From an uncultured Eubacterium sp. (lineage in GTDB: Bacteria > Bacillota > Clostridia > Peptostreptococcales > Anaerovoracaceae), in NCBI GenBank assembly GCA_902495595.1, contig CABUXV010000001.1, positions 1 to 64,000 on the forward strand: 64,000 bases of DNA, written 5' to 3'. Of the stretch, positions 33,361 to 42,832 are shown piece after piece. The notes beneath the pieces were generated by a model that made no database searches, was not told the DNA's origin, and saw only the letters and a program-made list of their open reading frames with translations. The stretch's first letter is position 1. Each line of letters starts with the position of its first letter. The translations under genes and the position numbers were made by a program.

Positions 33361-33410
33361 CAGGGATAATTTACAGCTGATATTTGTTTATATTTAAAGA
33401 GGAGAATAGG

Positions 33411-33884
33411 ATGGCTAAGAAAAAAATTACTGACCTTGCTGAAGAGCTGCTGACTGAATTTATTTCGTCAGAAGGATATGAACTTTACAATATTGAATTT
33501 GTCAAGGAGGGCAAGGATTGGTTTTTGAGAGTTTATATAGATAAACCTGAAGATAAGGGATATATAAGTACGGAAGATTGTGAAAAGGTAAGCAGATTTT
33601 TAAGTCAGAAGCTGGATGAGACCGACCCTATAGAGCAAAATTATTACCTGGAGGTTTCTTCTCCCGGAATGGACAGGGAGCTTATAAAGCCGGAACACTA
33701 TAGACGATATGAGGGCAGTGAGGTTGAGATAAAGCTTTATAAAGGAAAAGACGGTACTAAAAATATAAACGGAACTTTAAAAGAATTTACAGGGGATGAG
33801 ATTAAAATAATTGATGTTGAAAATAAAGAATGGATTTTAAAGCTCGATGAAATTGCAAAAGCAAAATTAGCGGTTATTTTCTAA
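33411..33884 (+). CDS. rimP: Ribosome maturation factor RimP
   Basis: A 157-residue protein for 30S subunit maturation. It contains LYNIEFVKEGKDWFLRVYID, EDCEKVSRFLSQKLD and YLEVSSPGMDRELIKPEHY, typical of the family. ATG 33411 follows GAGGAGAATAGG; the upstream frame start at 33384 is not supported. It begins the conserved rimP-nusA-ylxR-ylxQ-infB-rbfA run. Confidence 0.96.
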   Translation: MAKKKITDLAEELLTEFISSEGYELYNIEFVKEGKDWFLRVYIDKPEDKGYISTEDCEKVSRFLSQKLDETDPIEQNYYLEVSSPGMDRELIKPEHYRRYEGSEVEIKLYKGKDGTKNINGTLKEFTGDEIKIIDVENKEWILKLDEIAKAKLAVIF

Positions 33885-33905
33885 AATTAGGAGGAAAAAG
33901 GTAAG

Positions 33906-35051
33906 ATGAATAAAGAGTTTATAAATGCTATTAATGACTTGGTAAAAGAAAAAGGTATATCAAAAGAAGTGTTGATTGAAGCTATTGAATCAGCGCTTGT
34001 TTCAGCATATAAAAAGAACTATGGAACTTCTCAGAATGTCAGAGTAAGTATAGACAGAGAGTCGGGAGACGTTGATGTACTGATGAGAAGAGATGTAGTT
34101 GAAGAAGTTGAAGATGAGTTTACTGAAATATCTTTGGAAGAAGCTCTTGAAATAGATCCCAGATATCAAGAGGGCGATGTGGTTGAATATCAGGTAACCC
34201 CTAAAGATTTTGGAAGAATAGCGGCTCAGACGGCAAAACAGGTTGTGGTACAGAGAATAAGGGAAGCCGAAAGAGGTATGATATTTGATAATTATATCAG
34301 CAGACAGGGAGATCTTATTACGGGAGTTGTGCAGAGAATAAGCAATGATACCATATTTGTGAATATGGGAAACACAGAGGGAATATTGGTATCAGGAGAG
34401 CGGGCTGCCGGTGAAAAATACAGAGTAAACGACAGAATCAAGGCTTATATTATGGATGTAAGGAAAAGTACAAAGGGCCCTCAGATTTTTCTTTCCAGAA
34501 CTCATCCAGGGTTTGTGGAAAAACTTTTTGAGCTGGAAGTTCCTGAAATTGAAGATGGTACAGTGGAAATAAAAAGTATTTCAAGAGAGGCCGGTTCAAG
34601 AACTAAAATAGCTGTTTACACTGAAGATGAAAATGTTGACCCTGTCGGAGCATGCGTGGGAACAGGTGGCATGAGAGTAAAGAACATAGTCGATGAACTC
34701 TTTGGAGAGAAAATAGATATAACAACTTGGGATGATGACCCTAAAGTATTGATAAAGAATGTTTTGAGTCCGGCAAAGGTGGAAGAAGTAATAGTCGATG
34801 ATGAGGAAAAGGCGGCGACCGTTGTAGTTCCTGATTATCAGCTTTCTTTGGCTATAGGCAAGGAAGGACAGAATGTACGCCTTGCAGCTAAGCTTTGCGG
34901 ATGGAAGATAGACATAAAGAGCCATACTCAGTATTTCGGAAATCAGGATATTGAAGAAGTTTATGAAGATGAAGAGTATGAAAACGCAGGCAGTGATATT
35001 CAGTATTTGGATGATGCCGAGTCAGATAGGGGAGATGAATTTGAAGAATAA
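33906..35051 (+). CDS. nusA: Transcription elongation/termination factor NusA
   Basis: A 381-residue NusA of the Gram-positive length, without the C-terminal acidic repeats of enteric NusA. It has an N-terminal polymerase-binding domain, an S1 domain (about 135-200, GVVQRISNDTIFVNMG), and two KH domains (DPVGACVGTGGMRVKNIVDEL; LAIGKEGQNVRLAAKLCGW). The acidic tail is EDEEYENAGSD-like. It overlaps the ylxR start. Confidence 0.97.
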   Translation: MNKEFINAINDLVKEKGISKEVLIEAIESALVSAYKKNYGTSQNVRVSIDRESGDVDVLMRRDVVEEVEDEFTEISLEEALEIDPRYQEGDVVEYQVTPKDFGRIAAQTAKQVVVQRIREAERGMIFDNYISRQGDLITGVVQRISNDTIFVNMGNTEGILVSGERAAGEKYRVNDRIKAYIMDVRKSTKGPQIFLSRTHPGFVEKLFELEVPEIEDGTVEIKSISREAGSRTKIAVYTEDENVDPVGACVGTGGMRVKNIVDELFGEKIDITTWDDDPKVLIKNVLSPAKVEEVIVDDEEKAATVVVPDYQLSLAIGKEGQNVRLAAKLCGWKIDIKSHTQYFGNQDIEEVYEDEEYENAGSDIQYLDDAESDRGDEFEE

Positions 35052-35307
35052 GAAAGTACCTATGAGAAGGTGCATTGGATGTATGGAATCAAAGCCCAAG
35101 AATACTATGGTAAGAATCGCATGTTATGATGGAGAAATTAAGGTTGATTTTACCGGAAAAGCAAAAGGAAGAGGCGTTTATATATGCCCTGACAGTGAAT
35201 GTATTGCCAAGGCAAGGAAAAAAAGAGCTCTTCAGCGAAGTTTTGACACTGAAATCTCAGCGGAGAAGATTGAAGAGATTTTCGAGGAGATATCCGGGCA
35301 TGAATAA
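35041..35307 (+). CDS. ylxR: YlxR-family (DUF448) protein
   Basis: An 88-residue protein with the family hallmarks KKVPMRRCIGCMESKP and GRGVYICPDSECIAKARKK. TTG 35041 is preferred because GGGGAG lies about six bases upstream and the sequence then begins (M)KNKKVPMRRC like homologues; ATG 35035 would put the RBS directly against the start. It overlaps nusA at its 5' end and ylxQ at its 3' end. YlxR binds RNA or RNase P in some species. Confidence 0.9.
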   Translation: MKNKKVPMRRCIGCMESKPKNTMVRIACYDGEIKVDFTGKAKGRGVYICPDSECIAKARKKRALQRSFDTEISAEKIEEIFEEISGHE

Positions 35308-35611
35308 GAAAATAATAAGTTATTTGGGATTTGCCAAAAAAGCAGGAAAGCTTCTAACAGGTGTGAATACCTGCATTTTTGCAATATCAAAGGGGAAAGT
35401 TACGCTGATGATTTTATCGGAAGATATATCTGAAAACAGCGAAAAAAAAATAATGAAAGAGATAAGAAAATATAAAGTTCAATACGTTAAATACGGAAAC
35501 AGTGAAGAGCTTTCACGCGCAGTGGGAAGTTCGGGAAGAAATGTATTCGCTGTATGCGACAAAGGATTTGCGGAAGTTATTTTAAATGAAATAGATAGGG
35601 AGTCGGAATAA
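35300..35611 (+). CDS. ylxQ: L7Ae-family ribosomal protein YlxQ
   Basis: A 103-residue L7Ae/L30e-like RNA-binding protein, presumed to bind kink-turn RNA. SYLGFAKKAGKLLTGVNTC near the N-terminus and the LMILSEDISENSEKK segment fit the family. It starts inside the last codons of ylxR (8-bp overlap), indicating coupled translation, and precedes infB. Confidence 0.93.
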   Translation: MNKKIISYLGFAKKAGKLLTGVNTCIFAISKGKVTLMILSEDISENSEKKIMKEIRKYKVQYVKYGNSEELSRAVGSSGRNVFAVCDKGFAEVILNEIDRESE

Positions 35612-35625
35612 AGGAGGAAGTGAGT

Positions 35626-38472
35626 ATGAAAATAAAGGAGTTGGCATCAGAACTCAATTTGACCGGAAAGGAAGTTTTGGAAAAGGCTAAAACCATGGGG
35701 ATAGAGGTGTCTAAAATAAGTGATGAATTATCTGATATAGATACAACGGCAGTTAGAAATACGATAATGAAAAGCCGCACCCATACAGAAACAAAAGTAG
35801 TAAGGGCTAAAGCTAAAAAATCCGAAAACGAAAAAAAGGATGATGCGCCTAAAGTAACTGTTAAAGCAGCAAATATAAAGCTGCCGGAGGTTAAAAAAAC
35901 AGCAAAACCTGCGGCCAGAACTGCTAAAGCTGCGGCAAAGCCTCCTGTAGGAAAGCCTATCGTGCCGAAAGAAGTTGAAGGAAGACCTAAACCGCCTGAA
36001 GGAAGACCTGTAGTTTCGAAAACTATGCTTGAAGACAGGATTGCAAAAGAAGAGGCTGCGAAGACAGAAAATAGCGCTGAACCTAAAAATAATCAAGATA
36101 TCGTAAAAGAAGAAATTCCTGTAAAAGAAGAAGTCAAGGAAGCGGCAGTTAAGGAAGAAAAACCGGTAAAAACAATTCCCGAAGCTCCAAGAAGACAGAG
36201 CAGACTCAAGGTAATTAAGCGTGCAGAAGATGTAAGACGTGAAGAAGCAGAAGCAGCTGAAAAACGAGAAGCCGAAAGAAAAGCAAATGAGAAAAAAGCA
36301 GCTGAGAAAAAAGAGGAAAGAACCAGAAAATCTTCTGAGAGAAAAGGCAGCGGACAGGACAGAAAATCAGATAGAAGAAATTCAGACAGAAAACCTGGTG
36401 AAAGAAGACAGGCAAGAGCTGATGGCGCAAAAGGACAGGACAGAAGAAATGATAAAAATGACAGAACCGAAAGACCGTCACGTCCTTCGTCAAGAAGAGA
36501 TGATAATGTAAGTGAAGTTGTTGCTTCCAAACCTACTTCAAGAAGAAATGAGAAGAAAAAAGACAAGGAACACGATAAGTTTGATAAACTTGAAAGAGGC
36601 GGAAAGAAGCCAAATAAATCACAGCCTAAATCTCTGGAAAAACAAGTAAGAAACAAGAAACACAACAATAAGCCGAAAGCTGCGCCTGAACCTGAGGTTG
36701 AAGTGGCAGAACTTCCTGTAGGAACAGTTTTAATCAATGTTCCTATTACAGTTGCAGGATTTGCAGAACAGACGAAAACTACGGTTTCACAGATAATAAT
36801 GACTCTCATGAAAATGGGCGTTATGGCAAATGTAAACCAGAATCTTGATGAAGATACAGTAATGCTTCTTGCTGAAGAAATGGGTATACAGATTGCCATA
36901 GGGAAAGTAAAAGAAGAAATTGAAGAAAAAGGAATTGAGGATTTTGAAGACAAAGAAGAAGATCTTAAGCACAGGGCTCCTATAATAACTGTAATGGGTC
37001 ACGTTGACCATGGTAAAACTTCGCTTCTTGATGCCATAAGAAAAACAAACGTAACAGCTTCGGAATCAGGCGGAATTACCCAGCATATCGGTGCTTCCGA
37101 GGTTGAGATAAACGGACAGAAAATAGTATTTTTAGATACTCCGGGACATGAAGCCTTTACGGCTATGAGAGCAAGAGGAGCACATTCCACCGATATAGCA
37201 GTGCTGGTAGTTGCCGCAGATGACAGTGTAAAACCTCAGACAATAGAATCCATAAGTCATGCGAAAGCTGCAGGAGTTCCAATTATAGTAGCTATAAATA
37301 AAATGGATAAACCAGGAGCTAATCCTGATATTGTTAAAAAGGATTTGGCAGACAGAGGTGTTTTGGTAGAAGACTGGGGCGGAGACGTAATAAGCGTTCC
37401 CGTATCGGCAAAAACAGGAGACGGTATAGTGAATCTGCTTGAGATGATATTGCTTCAGGCAGAAGTCTTGGAGCTAAAGGCAAATCCCGACCGACTGGCG
37501 CTGGGAACTGTTCTTGAAGCGCGTCTTGATAAATCCAAAGGTCCTGTGGCAAGTCTTCTGGTTTTAAATGGAACTTTAAAATCTGGAATGAGTATAGTAG
37601 CAGGAACTTGTTCAGGTAAAATAAGGCTTATGACAAACCATAAAGGTGAGAAGATAAGGACCGCAGGACCGGCTACTGCAGTTGAGGTTTTAGGCCTTAC
37701 GGATGTACCGCATGCAGGAGATGTATTTAATGCGGTTAAGGATGATAAACTGGCGAGAGAAATTGCGGAGAACAGACAGAATAAACTTAGAGAAGAAATA
37801 CTTGCCCGTAATTCAAGTACTACTTTAGAGGAATTATTCAGTCAGATACAGGATGGAGAAGTAAAAGAACTTAACCTGATAGTAAAAGGCGATGTTCAGG
37901 GCTCTGTAGGCGCTATAGTATCATCCCTTGAAAAGCTTTCCAATGATGAAGTGAGAGTTAAAATTGTTCATACGGGAGTAGGTACTGTGAACGAATCGGA
38001 TATAATGCTTGCGGGAACTTCCGGAGCTGTCATCATAGGATTTAATGTAAGACCTAGCGCTGCTGTAAATTCAATTGCAGAGCGTGAGGGAATACAGATT
38101 AGAACTTACAGAGTTATATATGATATCATAGATGATGTAGAGAATGCTATGAAGGGTATGTTGGACCCTGAATTTAAAGAGGTGGTTCTGGGAACAGTTG
38201 AAATCAGAAATACTTTCAAAGTTCCGGGAGTAGGAATCGTCGGAGGCGCTTACGTTACAGACGGAAAAGTTGTTCGTAACGAGCAGATTCGTCTTGTTCG
38301 TGACGGTATAGTCATACATGAAGGAAAGATTTCATCTCTTAAGAGATTTAAAGATGATGCCAAGGAAGTTGCGCAAGGCTATGAGTGCGGTATAGGTATA
38401 GAAAATTACAACGATATAAAAGAGGGCGATGTAATAGAATGCTTTACTATGGAAGAAGTGAAGCGAGATTAG
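35626..38472 (+). CDS. infB: Translation initiation factor IF-2
   Basis: A 948-residue GTPase that places initiator tRNA on the 30S subunit. The N-terminus (MKIKELASELNLTGKEVLEK) is the IF2N domain. A long Lys/Glu/Arg-rich disordered linker covers about residues 50-340, a second IF2N domain follows, then the G domain (GHVDHGKTS near 458, DTPGHEAF, NKMDKP) and domains II-IV. ATG 35626 is chosen over GTG 35620, as AGGAGG is eight bases before it. The linker is repetitive, and its antisense strand gives a spurious open frame. Confidence 0.97.
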   Translation: MKIKELASELNLTGKEVLEKAKTMGIEVSKISDELSDIDTTAVRNTIMKSRTHTETKVVRAKAKKSENEKKDDAPKVTVKAANIKLPEVKKTAKPAARTAKAAAKPPVGKPIVPKEVEGRPKPPEGRPVVSKTMLEDRIAKEEAAKTENSAEPKNNQDIVKEEIPVKEEVKEAAVKEEKPVKTIPEAPRRQSRLKVIKRAEDVRREEAEAAEKREAERKANEKKAAEKKEERTRKSSERKGSGQDRKSDRRNSDRKPGERRQARADGAKGQDRRNDKNDRTERPSRPSSRRDDNVSEVVASKPTSRRNEKKKDKEHDKFDKLERGGKKPNKSQPKSLEKQVRNKKHNNKPKAAPEPEVEVAELPVGTVLINVPITVAGFAEQTKTTVSQIIMTLMKMGVMANVNQNLDEDTVMLLAEEMGIQIAIGKVKEEIEEKGIEDFEDKEEDLKHRAPIITVMGHVDHGKTSLLDAIRKTNVTASESGGITQHIGASEVEINGQKIVFLDTPGHEAFTAMRARGAHSTDIAVLVVAADDSVKPQTIESISHAKAAGVPIIVAINKMDKPGANPDIVKKDLADRGVLVEDWGGDVISVPVSAKTGDGIVNLLEMILLQAEVLELKANPDRLALGTVLEARLDKSKGPVASLLVLNGTLKSGMSIVAGTCSGKIRLMTNHKGEKIRTAGPATAVEVLGLTDVPHAGDVFNAVKDDKLAREIAENRQNKLREEILARNSSTTLEELFSQIQDGEVKELNLIVKGDVQGSVGAIVSSLEKLSNDEVRVKIVHTGVGTVNESDIMLAGTSGAVIIGFNVRPSAAVNSIAEREGIQIRTYRVIYDIIDDVENAMKGMLDPEFKEVVLGTVEIRNTFKVPGVGIVGGAYVTDGKVVRNEQIRLVRDGIVIHEGKISSLKRFKDDAKEVAQGYECGIGIENYNDIKEGDVIECFTMEEVKRD

Positions 38473-38483
38473 GAGGAATTCAG

Positions 38484-38876
38484 ATGGGAAAAGGACACAG
38501 GCAGGGAAGACTTGGAGAAGAAATTAAAAAAATATTGAGCGGGCTTCTCCTTAAGGAACTTAAAGACCCGAGGCTGTCCTCAATGATAAGCATAACTGCT
38601 GTCGAAGTTACAAGCGACGGCAGCTATGCTACAGTGTATATTTCTGTCCTGGGGTTTAACAGCGAAGATGATGAGCATCAGGTCAAGCAGGATGCACTGG
38701 ACGCGCTCAGAAGCGCTAAAGGATTCATTCGCAAAGATATAAGCCGTCAGTTAAAACTGAGACACACTCCGGATTTGATTTTTAAGATTGATAAATCAAT
38801 GGAATACGGAAGACATATAGATTCCATAATCGATAATCTGGAAATAAAGCATGATGAGGAAGACGATGAACAGTAA
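38484..38876 (+). CDS. rbfA: Ribosome-binding factor A
   Basis: A 130-residue KH-like factor for 16S rRNA 5'-end maturation. It starts MGKGHRQGRLGEEIKKILS and contains LLKELKDPRLSSMISITAVEVTSDGSYATVYIS-type sequence and the C-terminal RHTPDLIFKIDKSMEYG. ATG 38484 follows TAGGAGGAATT. It overlaps the next gene by 11 bases. Confidence 0.96.
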   Translation: MGKGHRQGRLGEEIKKILSGLLLKELKDPRLSSMISITAVEVTSDGSYATVYISVLGFNSEDDEHQVKQDALDALRSAKGFIRKDISRQLKLRHTPDLIFKIDKSMEYGRHIDSIIDNLEIKHDEEDDEQ

Positions 38877-39849
38877 TATTTCCTTAAAGGGGATAGGTGA
38901 TATATTAAAAAAAGCAGACAGTATATTGATTTTTACTCATGTAAATCCTGACGGCGATGCGGCCGGTTCAGCATCGGCTCTCTGCAGCGCTCTAAGAGAT
39001 ATGAAAAAAAAGGCATGGGTAATAGTTGATGAAGATATCCCAGGATATATAGATTTTATAAATACCGAATATTTTACAACAGACAAACATGTTGAAGAAG
39101 CGCCGGATGTTTGCGTTTGTGTTGACTGCAGCGAGCAGTCGCGTATAAATGGAAGATTCGGAAAATATAATACGGGAAAGACAAAGATATGTATAGACCA
39201 TCATTTAATAGATAATGGATTCGAGCAATCCGGATTTGCAGATTATTATCATATAGACAGCGATGAAGCAGCAGCTTCTCAAATAGTATATAAGCTTTTA
39301 AAAGCTATGAAAATTAACATAACCGTTCCTATAGCCGAAGCGATTTATACAGGAATAGTTACAGATACGGGAAGTTTTCAGTATTCCAATACAACGTATG
39401 AAACCCATATGATAGCTGCGGAGCTTTTAAATGCAGGTATAGATAAGATGAAAATAATGATATCCCTTTATCAGAGCGTCAGCTTAAGTAAGATAAAACT
39501 GCAGAATAAAATCATGGATACGCTTGAAATCTTCTGCGGCGGTAAAGCTGCGGCTGTTTATGTTACCCAGGATATGGTAAAAAACGCAAATGCCGACGTT
39601 GACGATTCGGAAGGTGTAATAGATACTGTAAGAAATATTAACGGTATAGAAATAGCAGCATTTTTAAAGGAAAAGGATGACAGCATAAAGGTGAGTCTGA
39701 GGGCTAAATCCGAAGCAAGAGTTGATGATATAGCTTCATATTTTGGCGGAGGCGGACATATGAAAGCCGCAGGCTGTACACTTAATAAACCTATATCGGA
39801 TGCGAAAAAACTTATAATAGAAAAAATCGAAAAATATTTGGAGAATTAA
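38866..39849 (+). CDS. nrnA: DHH-family nanoRNase / pAp phosphatase
   Basis: A 327-residue DHH/DHHA1 phosphoesterase. Motifs: FTHVNPDGDAAGSASAL, VCVDCSE, CIDHHLID, TGIVTDTGSFQYSNT, and FGGGGHMKAAG at the C-terminus. NrnA degrades short RNA oligonucleotides and dephosphorylates pAp. It sits between rbfA and truB as in many Firmicutes. It starts within the end of rbfA (11-bp overlap), preceded by GAGGA. Confidence 0.93.
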   Translation: MNSNISLKGIGDILKKADSILIFTHVNPDGDAAGSASALCSALRDMKKKAWVIVDEDIPGYIDFINTEYFTTDKHVEEAPDVCVCVDCSEQSRINGRFGKYNTGKTKICIDHHLIDNGFEQSGFADYYHIDSDEAAASQIVYKLLKAMKINITVPIAEAIYTGIVTDTGSFQYSNTTYETHMIAAELLNAGIDKMKIMISLYQSVSLSKIKLQNKIMDTLEIFCGGKAAAVYVTQDMVKNANADVDDSEGVIDTVRNINGIEIAAFLKEKDDSIKVSLRAKSEARVDDIASYFGGGGHMKAAGCTLNKPISDAKKLIIEKIEKYLEN

Positions 39850-39851
39850 AT

Positions 39852-40781
39852 ATGATAACAGATGGCGTTCTCGTAATAAATAAGCCGCAGAACTGGACAT
39901 CGCATGATTGTGTTGCTGTATGCAGAAAAGCATTGGGTATAAAGAGAATAGGACATGGAGGAACTCTTGATCCTATGGCGGAAGGAGTGCTGCCTATATT
40001 TATAGGCAGGGTAACGAGAATAATGCAGTATATGGATATGGATTACAAGTCTTATGAGTGCCGGGTTAAATTAGGTATAAGTACAGAGACACAGGATATA
40101 TGGGGTGAAGTTATCAGTATACGTGATACTGGAAAGATAAGCAAAACTGATATTTTGAGAGCTGCGGAAAGTTTTAAAGGCTATATAGAACAGAAACCTC
40201 CCAAATATTCCGCTTTGAAAGTAAAGGGTAAAAAACTTTATGAATATGCCAGAAGCGGTATAGAAGTAGAGATAAAGCCGCGTAAAGTGTATATAAAAGA
40301 AATGGTTACGGAAAATATAGATATGGAGAAGATGGAATTATCTTTTAAAGTGACATGCTCTAAAGGAACATATATCAGAGCTATATGCAATGACCTTGGA
40401 GAAATGCTTGGATGCGGCGCAGCTATGTCTTATTTAAAAAGAACAGGCAGCGGTGTTTTTAATCTGGATAATTCCCTCACGCCGGATGACGTTAAGAATA
40501 TGAAAGCGGAAGATATGGAAAATTATATATTTCCCGTAGATTACCCCTTAATACATTTCAGCAGAGCTGAACTGAAAAGAGACCGGGCTGTTTATTTTGC
40601 CAGTGGAAACAGTATAAGATGGAGTCAGGTAAACGCTGGGATTAATACTGAAACAGAAGATAAGAAAAAATACAAGGTTTACCAGGCAGAAAACGGAAAG
40701 TTTCTGGGAATAGGTTATTACAATCGAGAAAAAGATGAGTTGAAAGCAGATAAAATATTTGTAACGAGGCAGGAAATATGA
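39852..40781 (+). CDS. truB: tRNA pseudouridine-55 synthase
   Basis: A 309-residue enzyme. The N-terminus DGVLVINKPQNWTSHD, the catalytic motif GGTLDPMAEGVLPI, and KPPKYSALKVKGKKLYEYAR and CSKGTYIRAICNDLG are all TruB signatures. It begins two bases after the nrnA stop and overlaps ribF by ATGA. Confidence 0.96.
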   Translation: MITDGVLVINKPQNWTSHDCVAVCRKALGIKRIGHGGTLDPMAEGVLPIFIGRVTRIMQYMDMDYKSYECRVKLGISTETQDIWGEVISIRDTGKISKTDILRAAESFKGYIEQKPPKYSALKVKGKKLYEYARSGIEVEIKPRKVYIKEMVTENIDMEKMELSFKVTCSKGTYIRAICNDLGEMLGCGAAMSYLKRTGSGVFNLDNSLTPDDVKNMKAEDMENYIFPVDYPLIHFSRAELKRDRAVYFASGNSIRWSQVNAGINTETEDKKKYKVYQAENGKFLGIGYYNREKDELKADKIFVTRQEI

Positions 40782-41707
40782 GGATTTTTAATTCGCTTGA
40801 AGAAATTTGTGATATAGAAAGCACTGTCGTGGCTCTTGGTAATTTTGACGGAGTTCACAGAGGGCATCAGGAGATTATAGCGCGAACCGTTAAAAGCGCG
40901 GAAGCAGCAAATTTAAAGAGTGCAGTTTTTACGTTTTCAAATCATACGCGCACATTGCTGAAAAATTTGCCGCCTGTAAAAAATATACTTTATGCTGAGG
41001 AAAAGGCAAGAATAATAGCAGACTTGGGAATAGACTATATGTTTAATATTCCATTTACTTCCCAGATTCTGAATATGTCTCCTGAAGCTTTTGTTGAAGA
41101 AATTCTTGTTAAAAAATTTAAAATAAGAGAAGCTTACTGTGGGTTTAATTACAGTTTCGGATATAAAGCAGCAGGGACGCCGGAAGTCTTGATGAGAGAA
41201 GGCATGAAGCACGGCTTTGGCATACATGTTCAGGAACCTTATAAAATAGGAGATATAGTTGTAAGCAGTACGTATATAAGAGAACTTATACAGCAGGGCA
41301 GGATGGAAGAATGTACTCAATTTATGGGAAGAATGTATTCTATAGGAGGAGAAGTTGTAGTAGGAAATAAGCTCGGCAGGACTATAGGGTTTCCCACTTC
41401 CAATATAATGATTGATGAGACCATGGCAACTCCTCCAAACGGCGTTTATATAACTTACTGCACTTATAACGGAATTAAGTATCCAAGCGTTACAAATGTC
41501 GGGGTTAAGCCTACGGTGGGAAATTACAAGAAAAACGTCGAGACTCATATTTTTAATTTTGATAAGGAGCTATACGGAAAAGATATAAGAGTTGAATTTA
41601 TAAAACAGACTCGCGCAGAAAAAAAATTTGACAGTGTGGAGGAATTGAGCCGGCAGATAAAAAACGACTGCATTATGGCAAAGGCTTACCACAGAGTTTA
41701 TTCTTAA
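40778..41707 (+). CDS. ribF: Bifunctional riboflavin kinase / FAD synthetase
   Basis: A 309-residue enzyme. The N-terminal FMN adenylyltransferase domain has LGNFDGVHRGHQEI and SSTYIRELI. The C-terminal kinase domain (about 185-309) has GNKLGRTIGFPTSNI, PPNGVYIT and VTNVGVKPTVG. It makes FMN and FAD, needed among others by the Etf and dehydrogenase proteins of this window. Normally rpsO follows in this cluster; here 3.4 kb of other genes intervene. Confidence 0.96.
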   Translation: MRIFNSLEEICDIESTVVALGNFDGVHRGHQEIIARTVKSAEAANLKSAVFTFSNHTRTLLKNLPPVKNILYAEEKARIIADLGIDYMFNIPFTSQILNMSPEAFVEEILVKKFKIREAYCGFNYSFGYKAAGTPEVLMREGMKHGFGIHVQEPYKIGDIVVSSTYIRELIQQGRMEECTQFMGRMYSIGGEVVVGNKLGRTIGFPTSNIMIDETMATPPNGVYITYCTYNGIKYPSVTNVGVKPTVGNYKKNVETHIFNFDKELYGKDIRVEFIKQTRAEKKFDSVEELSRQIKNDCIMAKAYHRVYS

Positions 41708-41751
41708 AAGTTTTATTATGGCATCTTTTGCTGCAGAAAGGCTTATATAAT

Positions 41752-42816
41752 ATGATGCATAACTTTTTAAAGTCTTGTGAACATAAGAAATACTGGCAGA
41801 ACATAAACTGCAGAAGCGAAAAAATATTTAAAGATTTCTTTGATTCTGATTTAACAGAAAGCAGCGGAGTATTTTTTGAAGAAAATATTAAACGTCCAAA
41901 TGCAGATATATTTTATGCTGTAAAAAATCAAAGACTTGAAAGAGAAAATATCAGACCTGATTCAGAATATATACATATTCTTGGGAAAAAGGATTTTATA
42001 AAGAACTATGGTGATTTTGAAGGCAGCAGTCTTTTAGTATATCATTATGAGGAAAATACAATAGATAATATAGATATATTTGATAATTGTGTTATGGGAA
42101 CCTTTGTAATACCCTATAAAGGAAATATTCTTAAAGAAAAAACCGCGGTAGGATTTTACATAACTGAATCAAAGGTGATTTTTGTCGATGATACCGATAT
42201 GATGTTTACCGTTATGGAGAGGGTAGTTTCAAGGCAGAGAACTAAGGTTTTTGATATTGCTCATGCGTTTGTCAGAATTTTGGAGTGTATGATATCCGAG
42301 GATATGGTGTTCATGCAGAAATACAGAACGATATTAAATCTTATGGAGGATAATATGCAGGAAGACGTAAATGAGATTCCTCATAATTTTACCAATTTCG
42401 TGATGAGCAGCAAAAAGGAACTCAGAGAAATGATGGTTTACTACAGAAACTTAAATTATATGACAGATGAAATCGGTGAATCGGAAATCTTTGACGGTAT
42501 AGTCGAAAGAAGACTGCAGTCGTTTGCAAATAAGCTTACGAAACTTTCAGCAGAAGCATTGAGTCTTTATGAATCAGCTCAACAAATACATGATATTTAT
42601 CAGTCCAAGATAAATTTAAAGCAAAACAAGGTAATGACCTTGCTTACTATAGTGACAACTGTTTTTATGCCGCTGACATTGATAACCGGCTGGTATGGCA
42701 TGAACATAATGATGCCGGAGGTCGGATGGAAATACAGTTATATTGTTATAATAGCATTGTCCGTTATTATAACAATAGTAGAAATTTCCATATTCAAACG
42801 TAAAAAGTGGTTTTAG
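41752..42816 (+). CDS. CorA-like divalent cation channel
   Basis: A 354-residue protein with a large N-terminal cytoplasmic domain, a long helix region, and two C-terminal membrane segments. The first segment ends with the diagnostic GMN motif (TGWYGMNIMMPEV), followed by the second segment and a basic FKRKKWF tail. This is the layout of CorA magnesium channels. ATG 41752 follows AGAAAGG by ten bases. It lies convergent to the kinase gene, 16 bp apart, in an insertion between ribF and rpsO. Confidence 0.9.
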   Translation: MMHNFLKSCEHKKYWQNINCRSEKIFKDFFDSDLTESSGVFFEENIKRPNADIFYAVKNQRLERENIRPDSEYIHILGKKDFIKNYGDFEGSSLLVYHYEENTIDNIDIFDNCVMGTFVIPYKGNILKEKTAVGFYITESKVIFVDDTDMMFTVMERVVSRQRTKVFDIAHAFVRILECMISEDMVFMQKYRTILNLMEDNMQEDVNEIPHNFTNFVMSSKKELREMMVYYRNLNYMTDEIGESEIFDGIVERRLQSFANKLTKLSAEALSLYESAQQIHDIYQSKINLKQNKVMTLLTIVTTVFMPLTLITGWYGMNIMMPEVGWKYSYIVIIALSVIITIVEISIFKRKKWF

Positions 42817-42832
42817 TATCTTAAAAGCAATT

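Noticed and set aside
36093..36953. 286-aa open frame antisense to infB
   Set aside because: It is the mirror of the Lys/Glu/Arg-rich IF-2 linker, giving a Ser/Leu/Phe-rich composition; a low-complexity artefact.
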